Source of the DNA: Nonomuraea aridisoli
Lineage (GTDB): Bacteria; Actinomycetota; Actinomycetes; Streptosporangiales; Streptosporangiaceae
DNA length: 64,000 nucleotides
NCBI RefSeq assembly: GCF_003236395.1
Contig: NZ_POUD01000012.1
Span: forward strand, 1 to 64,000
Reading direction: 5' to 3'
Position 1 is the stretch's first letter. Each line of letters starts with the position of its first letter. The translations under genes and the position numbers were made by a program. This document shows positions 49,967 through 59,210 of the stretch, one piece after another. The notes beneath the pieces are model-generated. The model was not told where the DNA came from. It saw only the letters and a list, made by a program, of their open reading frames with translations, and did no database searches.

Positions 49967-50923
49967 ATGAGTCTCGACACCCTTCCGCGGGCGACGCGGG
50001 GCGCGCAGCACCGCGTTCCCCCGCCAGGCCGCCGCTGGCGTTCCCGCCTGGACGTCAAGGCGATGCCGTACGCCCTGGTGTCCCCATATTTCCTGTTGTT
50101 CGCCGCCTTCGGGCTGTTCCCGCTGGCGTTCACGCTCTACTACTCGCTCCACGACTACGACCTGGCCGGGGGCAGCGAGTGGACCGGGCTGGGCAACTAC
50201 GCCTCGTTGCTGACCGACGAGGACTTCTGGAACGCCGTCGTCAACACCATCGGCATGTTCGTCATCGCGACCGTCCCGCAGATGCTGCTGGCGCTGTTCC
50301 TGGCCAACGCGCTGAACAAGCGGTTCCGCCTGCGCCTGGCGATCCGGATGAGCGTGCTGCTGCCGCTGGTCACGTCGGTGGTCGCGGTCGCGGTGGTCTT
50401 CACGCAGCTGTACGCGCGTGACTGGGGCCTGGTCAACTACATCCTCGGCTGGTTCGGCGTGGACAACACGAACTGGCGGGCCGAGCGCATCCCGTCGTGG
50501 ATCGCCATCGCCACCATGGTCGACTGGCGCTGGACCGGCTACAACGCGATCATCTTCCTGGCCGGCATGCAGACGATCCCGCGCGACCTGTACGAGGCCG
50601 CCGCGATCGACGGCGCCTCCCGGCGCCGGCAGTTCTGGCAGATCACGCTGCCGATGCTGCGCCCGACCATGATCTTCGTGGTGCTCAACTCCACGATCGG
50701 CGGCCTGACGCTGTTCTCCGAGCCGACCACGTTCTACAACGGCAACGTCGACGGCGGGTCGCAGGGCCAGTTCCAGACGGTGGCCATGTTCATCGTCAAG
50801 CAGGGCTTCCGCGAGTTCGACTACGGCTACGCCGCCGCGGCCGCCTGGCTGCTGTTCCTGCTCATTCTCATCGGCGCGCTGGTCAACTTCCTGGTCGTGC
50901 GCCGGATCGGGGGAACGAAGTGA
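49967..50923 (+). CDS. cebF: Cellobiose ABC transporter permease (MalF-like)
   Basis: 318 residues with six membrane helices, the first at YALVSPYFLLFAAFGLFPLAF. The EAA loop that contacts the ATPase reads EAAAIDGASRRRQFWQITLPML. It starts 59 bp after cebE, and its stop overlaps the cebG GTG (GTGA). No ATPase gene lies in the operon, as in streptomycete ceb loci, where MsiK serves. Confidence 0.92.
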   Translation: MSLDTLPRATRGAQHRVPPPGRRWRSRLDVKAMPYALVSPYFLLFAAFGLFPLAFTLYYSLHDYDLAGGSEWTGLGNYASLLTDEDFWNAVVNTIGMFVIATVPQMLLALFLANALNKRFRLRLAIRMSVLLPLVTSVVAVAVVFTQLYARDWGLVNYILGWFGVDNTNWRAERIPSWIAIATMVDWRWTGYNAIIFLAGMQTIPRDLYEAAAIDGASRRRQFWQITLPMLRPTMIFVVLNSTIGGLTLFSEPTTFYNGNVDGGSQGQFQTVAMFIVKQGFREFDYGYAAAAAWLLFLLILIGALVNFLVVRRIGGTK

Positions 50924-51750
50924 CCAACTGGTCGCCGACCATCCTCACCAGGGTCATGCTGGCGGTCGCCGTCTTCCTGTCGGCGTTCCCGCTCTACTGG
51001 ATGCTGGTGATCGCCTCGCGGACGAACGCCGACGCGGTGGCGGTGCCGCCGCCGTTCCTGCCGGGCGGCAACCTGGGCGAGAACATCCTCGCGGTGCTCA
51101 ACAACGAGGACGCCAAGTTCCTGCTGGGCCTGACGAACTCGTTCATCGTGGCCGGCGTCGTCACGGTCTCGGTGGTCCTCATCTCCACGCTGGCCGGCTT
51201 CTCGTTCGCCAACCTGCAGTTCAAGGGCAAGAACGTGCTGCTGCTGCTCGTGCTGCTGACGATGGCGGTGCCGCTGCAGCAGATGGGCGTGGTGCCGCTC
51301 TACCGGCTCATGGTGGAGCTGGGCTGGACGGGCACGCTGCAGGCGGTCATCCTGCCGTACCTGCTCAACGGGTTCGGGGTCTTCCTGATGACGCAGTACA
51401 CCCGGCAGGCCGTGCCGATGGAGCTGGTCGAGGCCGCCCGGGTGGACGGCGCCGCGACGCTGCGCATCTGGTGGAACGTCGTGCTCCCGGCGGTGCGCCC
51501 CGGCATGGCCGTGCTCGGCATCAACACGTTCATGCTCATGTGGAACGACTTCATGTGGCCGCTGATCGTGCTCACCCCGGACAACCCCACCGTGCAGATC
51601 GCGATCACCTCGCTGAACGCGCGGTTCTCCACCAACTACACGTTGATCTTCGCGGGGACGGCGTTGTCCATCATTCCGCTCGTCGCGGTATTCGTCCTGT
51701 TCGGCCGGCAGATCGTCGGCGGTCTCATGGAAGGTGCGGTCAAGGCGTGA
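50920..51750 (+). CDS. cebG: Cellobiose ABC transporter permease (MalG-like)
   Basis: 276 residues, six helices, EAA motif VEAARVDGAATLRIWWNVVLP followed by the usual C-terminal helices. GTG 50920 overlaps the cebF stop, and its own stop overlaps the bglC GTG, so cebF-cebG-bglC are translated as a coupled set. It pairs with CebF to form the channel. Confidence 0.92.
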   Translation: MTNWSPTILTRVMLAVAVFLSAFPLYWMLVIASRTNADAVAVPPPFLPGGNLGENILAVLNNEDAKFLLGLTNSFIVAGVVTVSVVLISTLAGFSFANLQFKGKNVLLLLVLLTMAVPLQQMGVVPLYRLMVELGWTGTLQAVILPYLLNGFGVFLMTQYTRQAVPMELVEAARVDGAATLRIWWNVVLPAVRPGMAVLGINTFMLMWNDFMWPLIVLTPDNPTVQIAITSLNARFSTNYTLIFAGTALSIIPLVAVFVLFGRQIVGGLMEGAVKA

Positions 51751-53156
51751 CGACTCAAGAGGAACAGACGCGTGCCGCGCTGCGCTTCCCCCCGGGGTTC
51801 GCGTGGGGTGCGGCGACCTCGGCGTACCAGATCGAGGGCGCGGTCGGGGAGGACGGGCGCGGCGCCTCCATCTGGGACACCTTCACCAGGACGCCCGGCC
51901 GCATCCTGGGCGGGCACCACGCGGACGTGGCCATCGACCACTACCACCGCTACCGGGAGGATGTCGCGATCATGGCGCGGCTGGGCCTGTCGGCCTACCG
52001 CTTCTCGGTCTCCTGGCCGCGGATCCAGCCGGGCGGCTCGGGCCCGGTCAACTCCAAGGGCCTCGACTTCTACAAGCGGCTCACCGACGAGCTGCGCCGG
52101 CACGACATCGACCCGTGGCTGACCCTCTACCACTGGGACCTGCCGCAGGAGCTGGAGGACGCCGGCGGCTGGCCCAACCGCGACACGGCCTACCGCTTCG
52201 CCGAGTACGCCGCCGCCGTGCACGAGGCGCTGAAGGACCACGTGCACACGTTCAGCACCGTCAACGAGCCGTGGTGCGCCGCGTTCCTCGGTTACGCCTC
52301 GGGCGAGCACGCCCCGGGGCGGCGCGAGCCGGAGAACGCGATCAGGGGCGCGCACCACCTCAACCTCGCCCACGGGCTGGCCGTCCAGGCGATGAACGCC
52401 CGGCGGGTCGGCGGCTGCGTGAACCTGTACGCCATCACCCCCGCCACCGGCGCCGAGCGCGACCTGGACGCGGCCCGCCGCATCGACGGGCTGCAGAACC
52501 GGTTCTTCCTGGACGCGCTGCTGCTCGGCCGCTACCCGGAGGACGTGCTCGCCGACCTGGGCATGGACCTCGGCTTCATCCAGCCGGGCGACATGAAGGC
52601 CATCGGCGCGCCGATCGACGTGCTGCTGGTCAACTACTACAGCCGCTTCACGGTGTCGGGCGAGCCGGGCGGCCGGGCCTCGGCGGCTGCGGCGCCCACC
52701 GACACGGCCTCGCCGTGGGTGGGCAGCGAGCACGTGTCGTTCGTCAACGGCGGCCGCCCGGTCACCGCGATGGGCTGGGAGATCGACGAGGACGGCCTGG
52801 TGGAGATCCTCACGCGGGTGGCACGGGAGTACCCGCCGATCCCCATGGTGGTCTCCGAGAACGGCGCCGCCTTCGACGACGCCCTGGTGGACGGCCGGGT
52901 GCACGACCGGGAGCGGCAGGCGTACGTGGAGGCGCACCTGGCCGCCTGCCGGCGGGCCATCGACCTGGGCGTGCCGCTGCAGGGCTATTTCGCCTGGTCG
53001 CTGATGGACAATTTCGAGTGGGCGTGGGGTTACGGCAAGCGCTTCGGCCTGGTCCACGTGGACTTCGAGACCCAGGAACGGCTCCTGAAGGACAGCGCGC
53101 TCTGGTACGCGGAGATCATCCGGCAGAATAGGCGCCATGAACCGACCGACTCTTGA
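51747..53156 (+). CDS. bglC: GH1 beta-glucosidase
   Basis: 469 residues, cytoplasmic (no signal peptide). GH1 features: FAWGAATSAYQIEGAV at the start, acid/base Glu in TVNEPWCAAF, nucleophile Glu in VVSENGAAFDD, and GYFAWSLMDNFEWAWGY near the end. It cleaves imported cellobiose and cello-oligosaccharides to glucose. GTG 51747 overlaps the cebG stop, and the last 20 bp overlap cebR. Length is typical for actinobacterial BglC. Confidence 0.94.
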   Translation: MTTQEEQTRAALRFPPGFAWGAATSAYQIEGAVGEDGRGASIWDTFTRTPGRILGGHHADVAIDHYHRYREDVAIMARLGLSAYRFSVSWPRIQPGGSGPVNSKGLDFYKRLTDELRRHDIDPWLTLYHWDLPQELEDAGGWPNRDTAYRFAEYAAAVHEALKDHVHTFSTVNEPWCAAFLGYASGEHAPGRREPENAIRGAHHLNLAHGLAVQAMNARRVGGCVNLYAITPATGAERDLDAARRIDGLQNRFFLDALLLGRYPEDVLADLGMDLGFIQPGDMKAIGAPIDVLLVNYYSRFTVSGEPGGRASAAAAPTDTASPWVGSEHVSFVNGGRPVTAMGWEIDEDGLVEILTRVAREYPPIPMVVSENGAAFDDALVDGRVHDRERQAYVEAHLAACRRAIDLGVPLQGYFAWSLMDNFEWAWGYGKRFGLVHVDFETQERLLKDSALWYAEIIRQNRRHEPTDS

Positions 53157-54135
53157 GGCAGTCGCTGCTCGGGCCGGGGTGGGCCGGGGCACGGTGTCGA
53201 GAGTCATCAACGGCTCGCCCAACGTCAGCGCCAAGGCCCGCGAGGCGGTGGAGCTGGCCATCCGCGAGCTGGGCTACGTGCCCAACCGCGCGGCGCGGGC
53301 GCTCGTCACGCGCCGCACCGACACGGTGGCCCTGGTGGTGTCCGAGTCGCAGTATCGCGTCTTCGACGAGCCGTATTTCGCGGGCACGATCCGCGGCATC
53401 GGCTCGGCGCTGGCCGAGACCGGGCTGCAGCTCATCCTCGCGATGGCGCGCACCCCGGAGGAGCACGAGCGGCTGGAGCTCTATCTGACGGGCCAGCACG
53501 TCGACGGCGTGCTGCTGCTGTCGCTGCACGGCGCCGACCCGCTGCCGGGCCGGCTGGAGGAGATGGGCGTGCCGACGGTGCTCGGCGGCCGGCCCGTCGG
53601 CCTCGACCCCTACAGCTACGTCGACATGGACAACAGGGCAGGCGCCCGGCAGGCGGTCAAACACCTGCTGAGCCTCGGCCGCACCCGCATCGCCACCATC
53701 GCCGGGCCGCAGGACATGGGCGTGGGCGTCGACCGTCTGGCGGGCTACCGCGACGCGGTGCTGCCCTCGGGCCTGCCCGAGCTGGTGGCCTACGGCGACT
53801 TCTCCGAGCACAGCGGTGCCGTGGCGATGGCGGCGCTGCTGCGTGAGCATCCCGGCCTGGACGCGGTCTTCGCCGCGTCCGACCCGATGGCGCTGGGCGC
53901 GATGCGGGTGCTCAAGAAGGAGGGCCGCGCGATCCCCGGTGACGTGGCGGTGATCGGGTTCGACGACTCCAAGGCGGCGCTGCACGCCGACCCGCCGCTG
54001 ACCACCGTCCACCAGCCGACCGAGGCCATGGGCCGGCAGATGGCCCAGCTGCTGGTGGCCCGCATCCACGGTGAGGAGCTGCGCCAGCCCGTGGTGATCC
54101 TCGACACCCACCTGGTGCTGCGCGGGTCCGCCTGA
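53137..54135 (+). CDS. cebR: LacI-family repressor of the cellobiose locus
   Basis: 332 residues. HTH and hinge (TLEAVAARAGVGRGTVSRVI, then SPNVSAKAREAVELAI) precede the sugar-binding domain (GVLLLSLHGADPLPG; ASDPMALGAM; VIGFDDSKAALHADPPLTTV). CebR-type repressors bind TGGGAGCGCTCCCA and release it on binding cellobiose; two such sites precede cebE. Here cebR lies at the 3' end of the operon rather than upstream, overlapping bglC by 20 bp, so it would be induced with the genes it controls. Confidence 0.92.
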   Translation: MNRPTLEAVAARAGVGRGTVSRVINGSPNVSAKAREAVELAIRELGYVPNRAARALVTRRTDTVALVVSESQYRVFDEPYFAGTIRGIGSALAETGLQLILAMARTPEEHERLELYLTGQHVDGVLLLSLHGADPLPGRLEEMGVPTVLGGRPVGLDPYSYVDMDNRAGARQAVKHLLSLGRTRIATIAGPQDMGVGVDRLAGYRDAVLPSGLPELVAYGDFSEHSGAVAMAALLREHPGLDAVFAASDPMALGAMRVLKKEGRAIPGDVAVIGFDDSKAALHADPPLTTVHQPTEAMGRQMAQLLVARIHGEELRQPVVILDTHLVLRGSA

Positions 54136-54152
54136 CCGAGAGAAGGTTTCCT

Positions 54153-55148
54153 GTGGACAGCAGGACGAAGCGCCGGTTATCCAGCGCCGAGCTGGACGCG
54201 CTGGTCCGGCGGGCGCTCGGCACGGGGGTCGCGGCCGCGACCGAGCTGACCGACGGCTACGCCAACGCCGTGTGGCGGTTGCGGCTCGCCGACGGGCGCG
54301 AGGTGGTGCTCAAGTTGTCGCCGCCGCCCGACCTCGACCAGCTCAGCTACGAGCGCCACCTGCTGCGCACGGAGGCCGCCGCGATCGGCCTGGCGCTGGA
54401 GGCGGGCGTGCCGGTGGCGCCGCTGCTGCGGGCGGTCTTCGACGATCCGGTGCTGGGCGGCGACCACCTGCTGCTGGCGGCGCTCGACGGCGTCTCGTGG
54501 AACGACGTCCGCCCCGAGGGGGCCGGCGAGTTGCGCCGGGAGCTGGGCCGCCATCTGGCCCGGCTCAACGGGGTGACGGGCGAGGTGTTCGGCTATCCGC
54601 AAGCCGGGATCGTGGGGGCGACGTGGCGGGAGGCGTTCCTCGCCATGGTGGCCGCGCTGCTGGGCGACACCGAGCGTTACCCGGCGCCGCTGCCGCGCCC
54701 GGCCGCCGAGCTCATGGCGGTGTTCGAGGCGGCGGCGCCCGTGCTGGACGAGGTGACGACGCCGCGGCTGGTGCATTTCGACGTCTGGCCGGGCAACGTC
54801 TTCCTCGACCTGAGCGGCCCCCCGCGCATCGAGGCGATCATCGACCACGAGCGGGCCTTCTGGGGCGACCCGCTCGCCGAGTTCGTCACCCCGACGATCT
54901 TCGGCGAGCTGGCGGAGGACGACCCGCTGCTGGCCGGCTACCGCGAGGTGACGCCGCTGGAGCTCACTCCGGCGGCGCTGACCCGGATCGACCTCTACCG
55001 CGCCTACCTCTATCTCATCCTGCTGATCGAGAACGGACCCCGGCAGTACCCCGAGCAGGAGTACGCCAGGGTCCGCGACCTCGCGATCGGCTCACTCGCC
55101 CGGGTGCTGGACCGCCTCGTACGCGCGTCCGCGAGGGCCCTCGGGTAG
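54153..55148 (+). CDS. APH-family phosphotransferase/kinase
   Basis: 331 residues with an aminoglycoside-phosphotransferase/choline-kinase fold. The N-lobe ATP Lys is in REVVLKLSPPPD, the Brenner catalytic loop reads LVHFDVWPGNVFLD (H-x-D with Asn), and the metal motif is IIDHERAFWGDP. Family members phosphorylate small hydroxylated compounds or antibiotics. It begins 18 bp after cebR and may be the last gene of the ceb transcript, which hints at a sugar or amino-sugar kinase. The last 57 bp overlap the convergent M64 gene. Confidence 0.88.
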   Translation: MDSRTKRRLSSAELDALVRRALGTGVAAATELTDGYANAVWRLRLADGREVVLKLSPPPDLDQLSYERHLLRTEAAAIGLALEAGVPVAPLLRAVFDDPVLGGDHLLLAALDGVSWNDVRPEGAGELRRELGRHLARLNGVTGEVFGYPQAGIVGATWREAFLAMVAALLGDTERYPAPLPRPAAELMAVFEAAAPVLDEVTTPRLVHFDVWPGNVFLDLSGPPRIEAIIDHERAFWGDPLAEFVTPTIFGELAEDDPLLAGYREVTPLELTPAALTRIDLYRAYLYLILLIENGPRQYPEQEYARVRDLAIGSLARVLDRLVRASARALG

Positions 55149-57323
55149 GGCGCCGGAGCACTGCCCCGCGCCGCGGATCGTGTTCGGCACGCCGAGGTCC
55201 ACCGGCGCGGGCTTGTTGGCCGCGCAGGCGAGCGCGCCCTTGACCGTGCTGCCCGACAGGATGGGCGCGGTGTTGCCGGTCAGCTGGGCGGCGCCGTTCA
55301 GCTCGGCGCCCACGATCGTCAGCTCGCCGGCGCCGTTGACGCTGACCACGCCCGTGACGCTCGTCTTGAGCAGGTGCACGGCCTTGGGGCCGGTGGCGGT
55401 CAGCGCGCCGGTGATCCGGCCGCCGTCGGCCACCAGCGACGCGCCCCGCTTGACGACGACCGGGCCGGTGACCTCGGCGCCGTCCAGGCAGGTGACGCCG
55501 TCGGCGACCGTGAGCGCGCCGCGGTGGACGCCGGTGACCGTGCGGGTGCAGGCGGGCGGCGGGGCGATGGTCGTGACGGTGAAGCTCTCCGCCTCGCCGG
55601 GGTTGCCGGCGGCGTCGATCGAGCGGTACTCGACGGTGTGCCGGCCGCGCGGCAGCTTGCCGTACACCAGGGAGTCGATCACCGTGCCCTCCTCGGTGAA
55701 CGTCCACGGCAGCTCGGAGGAGGTGGGCCAGCCGAAGTAGTTGAACCAGCCGTCGCCGTCGACCCGCGACTCCGAGACCACGTAGCCGTCGCGGTCGTCG
55801 TCGCCGGTGAGCCGCATGCTGAAGGGGCCGTTGTAGACGTAGGTGTCGCCGGAGCGCACCAGGGGCTGCGACAGCTCGTACACCGTGCCGGGCGGCGTGG
55901 CGTCGACCGTCCAGGTCAGCGTCCGGCCGCCGAGGCTCGCCGTGAGCGTGTGCGTGCCGGGTTCCAGGTCGATCTCGCCGAGGTCCAGGTCGGCGCCCTG
56001 GTACTCCTTGCCGTTCAGCGTCCACGTGACCTCGGGGACGGTGGTGGCGGGGTGCGTGGTCTCGACGTAGACGACGTCGTCGCGGCCGACGGGGTGGCCG
56101 GTGGGCGTGGAGGAGACGATCGCGGGCTCGGTGCCGTCCGGCGGGGTGGTGATCGTGGTGTCGACCGTCCAGGTGCGGGTCCGGGTGATCTCGTCGCGGA
56201 TGGCCGGGTCCCTGACGAAGTCGGTCGGGTCCGTGACGGTGGCGGTGACCGTGTGCGTGCCGGGCGCGAGGTCGAGCGTGCGCAGGTCGAGCACGTCGCG
56301 GTCGCCGGGCAGTTCCTCGCCGTCGACGCTCCAGGCGGTGGTCAGCGAGTGGCTGACCGGGTGCATCGGCTGGACCCACAGGACCCGGTCGGCGCCGACC
56401 GGCGCGTCCGTGGGCGTGGAGTCCTGGATCACCGCGGTCTTCGCGGTGATGCGCTGCACCATGATCTCGCGGCTGATCTGGTCGTAGTAGTAGCCGAGGG
56501 TCTTCATGATCGAGTGCTCGCTCGGCCGCCACACGCCCTTGCTGTAGTACAGGCCGCCCTCGTAGCGGCCGATCGGGCCGCCGGACTCGCTCTCCTCGCC
56601 CAGCCAGCGCCACCACTTGCGGCGCTGGTCGAGCATCTCCTGCTCGGTGAGCAGGGTGTGGTGGGCGCTGGACGGCTCGCGGCCGGTGTAGGCGCCGCCG
56701 GGCACGCCGCGCTGGTAGTAGTCGTACTCGTCGTCCAGGCCGCCCAGCGAGTGGCCGATCTCGTGCGGGCTGATCAGGGCCGACATGGCGTTGCTGCCGG
56801 AGGCGGTGGCGTACGCGCCGCCGGCGCCGCCGTACGTGCCGCTGTTGGCCAGGGCGAGGATCTGCCGGTTGCCCGAGGTGGTGCCGGTGACCATGTTCGC
56901 GTACCGGTTGGCTGCGGTGTTGTCCATGGTGATCAGGCGCTGCACGCTGCCCGGGTTGCACCTGCCCCAGAAACCCATGCTGAGCGGGGTGGTCCTGCGC
57001 GGCGCGTCCAGGCCGGGGTCGCAGCTGATGCCCGACTCGCCGGAGACGATGTCGACGCGGTAGACGTTCATGTAGTTCCGGTACGACTTGAACGGCTCGA
57101 TCGACCACATGACGTTGAGGTGGCGCTCGGTGTCGGCCCGGAACTTCTCCTGCTCGGCCTCGGTGTAGCCGTCGCCCATGACGATGAGGTTGAACCGCTT
57201 GTCGGGGCTCCCGGTCACCTGCACGGGGACGACCGTGGCCGTCCCCGGCTCGGCGACCGCGGCGGACGCGACCGCCGGGGATAACGTGGCAGCGGCCAGC
57301 ACAAGAGCCGCAAAAATACGCAT
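55092..57323 (-). CDS. Secreted M64 (IgA-peptidase-type) metallopeptidase
   Basis: About 743 residues. A signal peptide (about 1-25) precedes the M64 domain: FNLIVMGDGYTEAEQEKFRA, the zinc motif in SPHEIGHSLGGLDDEYDYY (HEIGH) and HSIMKTLGY. Two Ig-like segments carry near-duplicate turns (APGTHTVTATVTDPTD; EPGTHTLTASLGGRTL). A third FlgD/Ig-like module follows, then a repetitive C-terminus rich in short Val/Gly strands (GALTVADGV, GPVVVKRGASLVADGG, GALTATGP) resembling a polymer-like adhesive stalk. M64 peptidases act extracellularly on proteins. ATG 57323 gives a cleaner signal peptide than the GTG three codons earlier. The 3' end overlaps the convergent kinase gene by 57 bp. Confidence 0.88.
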   Translation of the reverse strand: MRIFAALVLAAATLSPAVASAAVAEPGTATVVPVQVTGSPDKRFNLIVMGDGYTEAEQEKFRADTERHLNVMWSIEPFKSYRNYMNVYRVDIVSGESGISCDPGLDAPRRTTPLSMGFWGRCNPGSVQRLITMDNTAANRYANMVTGTTSGNRQILALANSGTYGGAGGAYATASGSNAMSALISPHEIGHSLGGLDDEYDYYQRGVPGGAYTGREPSSAHHTLLTEQEMLDQRRKWWRWLGEESESGGPIGRYEGGLYYSKGVWRPSEHSIMKTLGYYYDQISREIMVQRITAKTAVIQDSTPTDAPVGADRVLWVQPMHPVSHSLTTAWSVDGEELPGDRDVLDLRTLDLAPGTHTVTATVTDPTDFVRDPAIRDEITRTRTWTVDTTITTPPDGTEPAIVSSTPTGHPVGRDDVVYVETTHPATTVPEVTWTLNGKEYQGADLDLGEIDLEPGTHTLTASLGGRTLTWTVDATPPGTVYELSQPLVRSGDTYVYNGPFSMRLTGDDDRDGYVVSESRVDGDGWFNYFGWPTSSELPWTFTEEGTVIDSLVYGKLPRGRHTVEYRSIDAAGNPGEAESFTVTTIAPPPACTRTVTGVHRGALTVADGVTCLDGAEVTGPVVVKRGASLVADGGRITGALTATGPKAVHLLKTSVTGVVSVNGAGELTIVGAELNGAAQLTGNTAPILSGSTVKGALACAANKPAPVDLGVPNTIRGAGQCSGALPEGPRGRAYEAVQHPGE

Positions 57324-57392
57324 GTGATGCACTATCCGGCAAGCCGGGCGCGCGTCAGTCTCGATTCGATCACGCCTCGGGCATCGCGCCCG

Positions 57393-58277
57393 TCACTCCC
57401 GCAGGCGGCCGGAGAGGCGTTCGACGCCGCGCAGCAGCGCCGAATGGTCGAGGGCGCCGTCGCCGGCCGCGTTCGCCGCCGCCACCAGCTGGGCGACCAG
57501 CGCGGCTGACGGCAGGGCGACCCCGGCTTCGCGGGCGGCCGACGTCACGATGCCCATGTCCTTGTGGTGCAGCGCGAGCCGGAAGCCCGGCTCGAACGTA
57601 CGCGTGACCATGTTGGCGCGCTTCTGGGTGAGCACGGCGGAGCCGGCCAGGCCGCCGGCGAGCACGTCGAGGGCGGCGTCGAGGTCGACGCCGTGCGCCT
57701 CCAGGAAGACGACCGCCTCGGCGAGCGCCTGGAGGTTGGCGGCGACGATCAGCTGGTTGGCGGCCTTGACGGTCTGGCCGGAGCCGCTCGGGCCGACGTG
57801 GACGACGGTCTTGCCGACCGCGTCGAAGACCGGCCTGGCCGCCTGGAAGTCGTCCTCCTCCCCGCCGACCATGATGGACAGCGTCGCGTTCCTGGCGCCC
57901 GCCTCGCCGCCGGAGACGGGGGCGTCGAGCGGGCGCAGCCCGCGGGCTCGCGCCGCGCCGGCCAGCTCGGCGGCGACGTCGGGCCGGATCGTGGAGAAGT
58001 CGATGATCAGCGCGCCCGGCTTGGCGTGGGCGAGGACGCCGTCAAGGCCGGTCAGCACCTCGCGGACGTCGGGCGAGTCGGGCACCATGACGGCGACGAC
58101 CTCGGCGTCGACGACCGCTTCGGCGATCGACGACGCCGCGCGGCCGCCCGCCTCGACGAGCGCGGCGGTCTTGTCCGGGGTGCGATTGTAGCCGGTGACG
58201 GTGTGGCCCGCCCGGACCAGGTTCACCGACATGGGGCTGCCCATGATGCCGAGGCCGATGAAGGCGATGGTGGTCAC
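57393..58277 (-). CDS. 2-hydroxy-3-oxopropionate (tartronate semialdehyde) reductase
   Basis: 294 residues of the beta-hydroxyacid dehydrogenase family (GarR/GlxR). The Rossmann loop is IAFIGLGIMGSPMSVNL. The substrate motif DAPVSGGEAGARNATLSIMVGG and catalytic Lys in GSGQTVKAANQLIVAA are diagnostic, and LALHHKDMGIV near the end is typical. It reduces tartronate semialdehyde to D-glycerate. It follows a hydroxypyruvate isomerase gene by 28 bp, completing the glyoxylate/hydroxypyruvate to glycerate route. Confidence 0.9.
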   Translation of the reverse strand: MTTIAFIGLGIMGSPMSVNLVRAGHTVTGYNRTPDKTAALVEAGGRAASSIAEAVVDAEVVAVMVPDSPDVREVLTGLDGVLAHAKPGALIIDFSTIRPDVAAELAGAARARGLRPLDAPVSGGEAGARNATLSIMVGGEEDDFQAARPVFDAVGKTVVHVGPSGSGQTVKAANQLIVAANLQALAEAVVFLEAHGVDLDAALDVLAGGLAGSAVLTQKRANMVTRTFEPGFRLALHHKDMGIVTSAAREAGVALPSAALVAQLVAAANAAGDGALDHSALLRGVERLSGRLRE

Positions 58278-58305
58278 GAGTGAATCCGTCCTGTGGTGGG
58301 TGGGG

Positions 58306-59169
58306 TCAGCCCGCGCGGTGTTCGCGGGCCAGCCAGTCGAAGGCGCCGGGGCCGTCGTGCTGGTACTCGAGGCCCACGCGGCCCTGGTAGCCGGCCGCGT
58401 GGAGGCGGTCGATCCAGCGGTCGAGCGGCAGCGTGCCGGTGCCGGGGGCGCCGCGGCCGGGCGCGTCGGCGATCTGCACGTGGGCGATGCGGTCGGCGTA
58501 CTTGTCGATCACGATGGCTACGTCGTCGCCGTTGACGGCGAGGTGGTAGAAGTCGGCGAGCAACCCGATGCCCATGGTGCTGCCCGTGTCGCCGTCCGTG
58601 TAGCCGTCGGTGTCGCCGTCGGTCTCGCTGTCGGGGAGGACGGCGGTGACGCGGTCGATGGCGGCCACCGCGTCGGCCGCGCGCAGGAGCGGGTAGCGCG
58701 GGGCGCCGCTCACCGGTTCGAGCAGGACGGTGCCGCCGATCGCGGCGACGCCCCGCACGCACGCGGCGAGGTTCGCCACGGCCGTCTCGTCCTGGTCGCC
58801 CGCGCCGTCGATCCGGTTGCCGTAGAGGGCGTTGAACGACCGGCAGCCGAGGCGTTCGCCGATCGCGGCGACCACCGGGATGTTGTCGAGCAGCTCGCGT
58901 GTCCTGGCCGGCCAGGACACCAGGCCGCGGTCACCGGCCGGCATGTCGCCGGCGAAGAAGTTGAGGCCGGTCAGCCGCACGCCCGCGTCCTCGATGGCGC
59001 GTACGAACGCGTCCACCTCGCGGTCGCCGGGGACCGCCTCGGCGAACGGCCACCAGAACTCGACGGCCGTGAACCCGTCGGCGGCCGCGGCGGCGGGCCG
59101 TTCGAGGAGCGGGCGATCGGTGTAGAGGATGGAGCAGTTCACGGTCCAGGCGACCGCTTGTGGTGACAT
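58306..59169 (-). CDS. hyi: Hydroxypyruvate isomerase-like protein
   Basis: 287-residue TIM-barrel (xylose isomerase-like AP endonuclease superfamily). AVEFWWPFAEA, TGLNFFAGDMPAGDRG, LLEPVSG, LLADFYHLAVNGDD and VGLEYQHDGPG match hydroxypyruvate isomerase, interconverting hydroxypyruvate and tartronate semialdehyde. An acidic insertion encoded by four 12-bp tandem repeats (58586-58633) sits before the strand starting MGIGLLADFYH, giving a TDGDTDGYTDGDTG loop not usual in the family. ATG 59169 follows GAAGGACGGC. The partner reductase lies just downstream. Confidence 0.87.
   Translation of the reverse strand: MSPQAVAWTVNCSILYTDRPLLERPAAAAADGFTAVEFWWPFAEAVPGDREVDAFVRAIEDAGVRLTGLNFFAGDMPAGDRGLVSWPARTRELLDNIPVVAAIGERLGCRSFNALYGNRIDGAGDQDETAVANLAACVRGVAAIGGTVLLEPVSGAPRYPLLRAADAVAAIDRVTAVLPDSETDGDTDGYTDGDTGSTMGIGLLADFYHLAVNGDDVAIVIDKYADRIAHVQIADAPGRGAPGTGTLPLDRWIDRLHAAGYQGRVGLEYQHDGPGAFDWLAREHRAG
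58586..58633. repeat. In-frame 12-bp tandem repeat inside hyi
   Basis: Four 12-bp units of the form GT(G/C)T(C/A)GC(C/T)GTC(G/C) on the plus strand, encoding successive (E/D/Y)TDG-like quartets. It preserves the frame. Confidence 0.85.
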
Positions 59170-59210
59170 GTGCCGTCCTTCGTCGAGGGGTGCGGGTGGG
59201 TCGCGAACGC

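Noticed and set aside
55374..57284. Plus-strand open frame opposite the M64 peptidase
   Set aside because: Val/Arg/Gly/Asp-rich shadow; the minus strand encodes HEIGH and a signal peptide.
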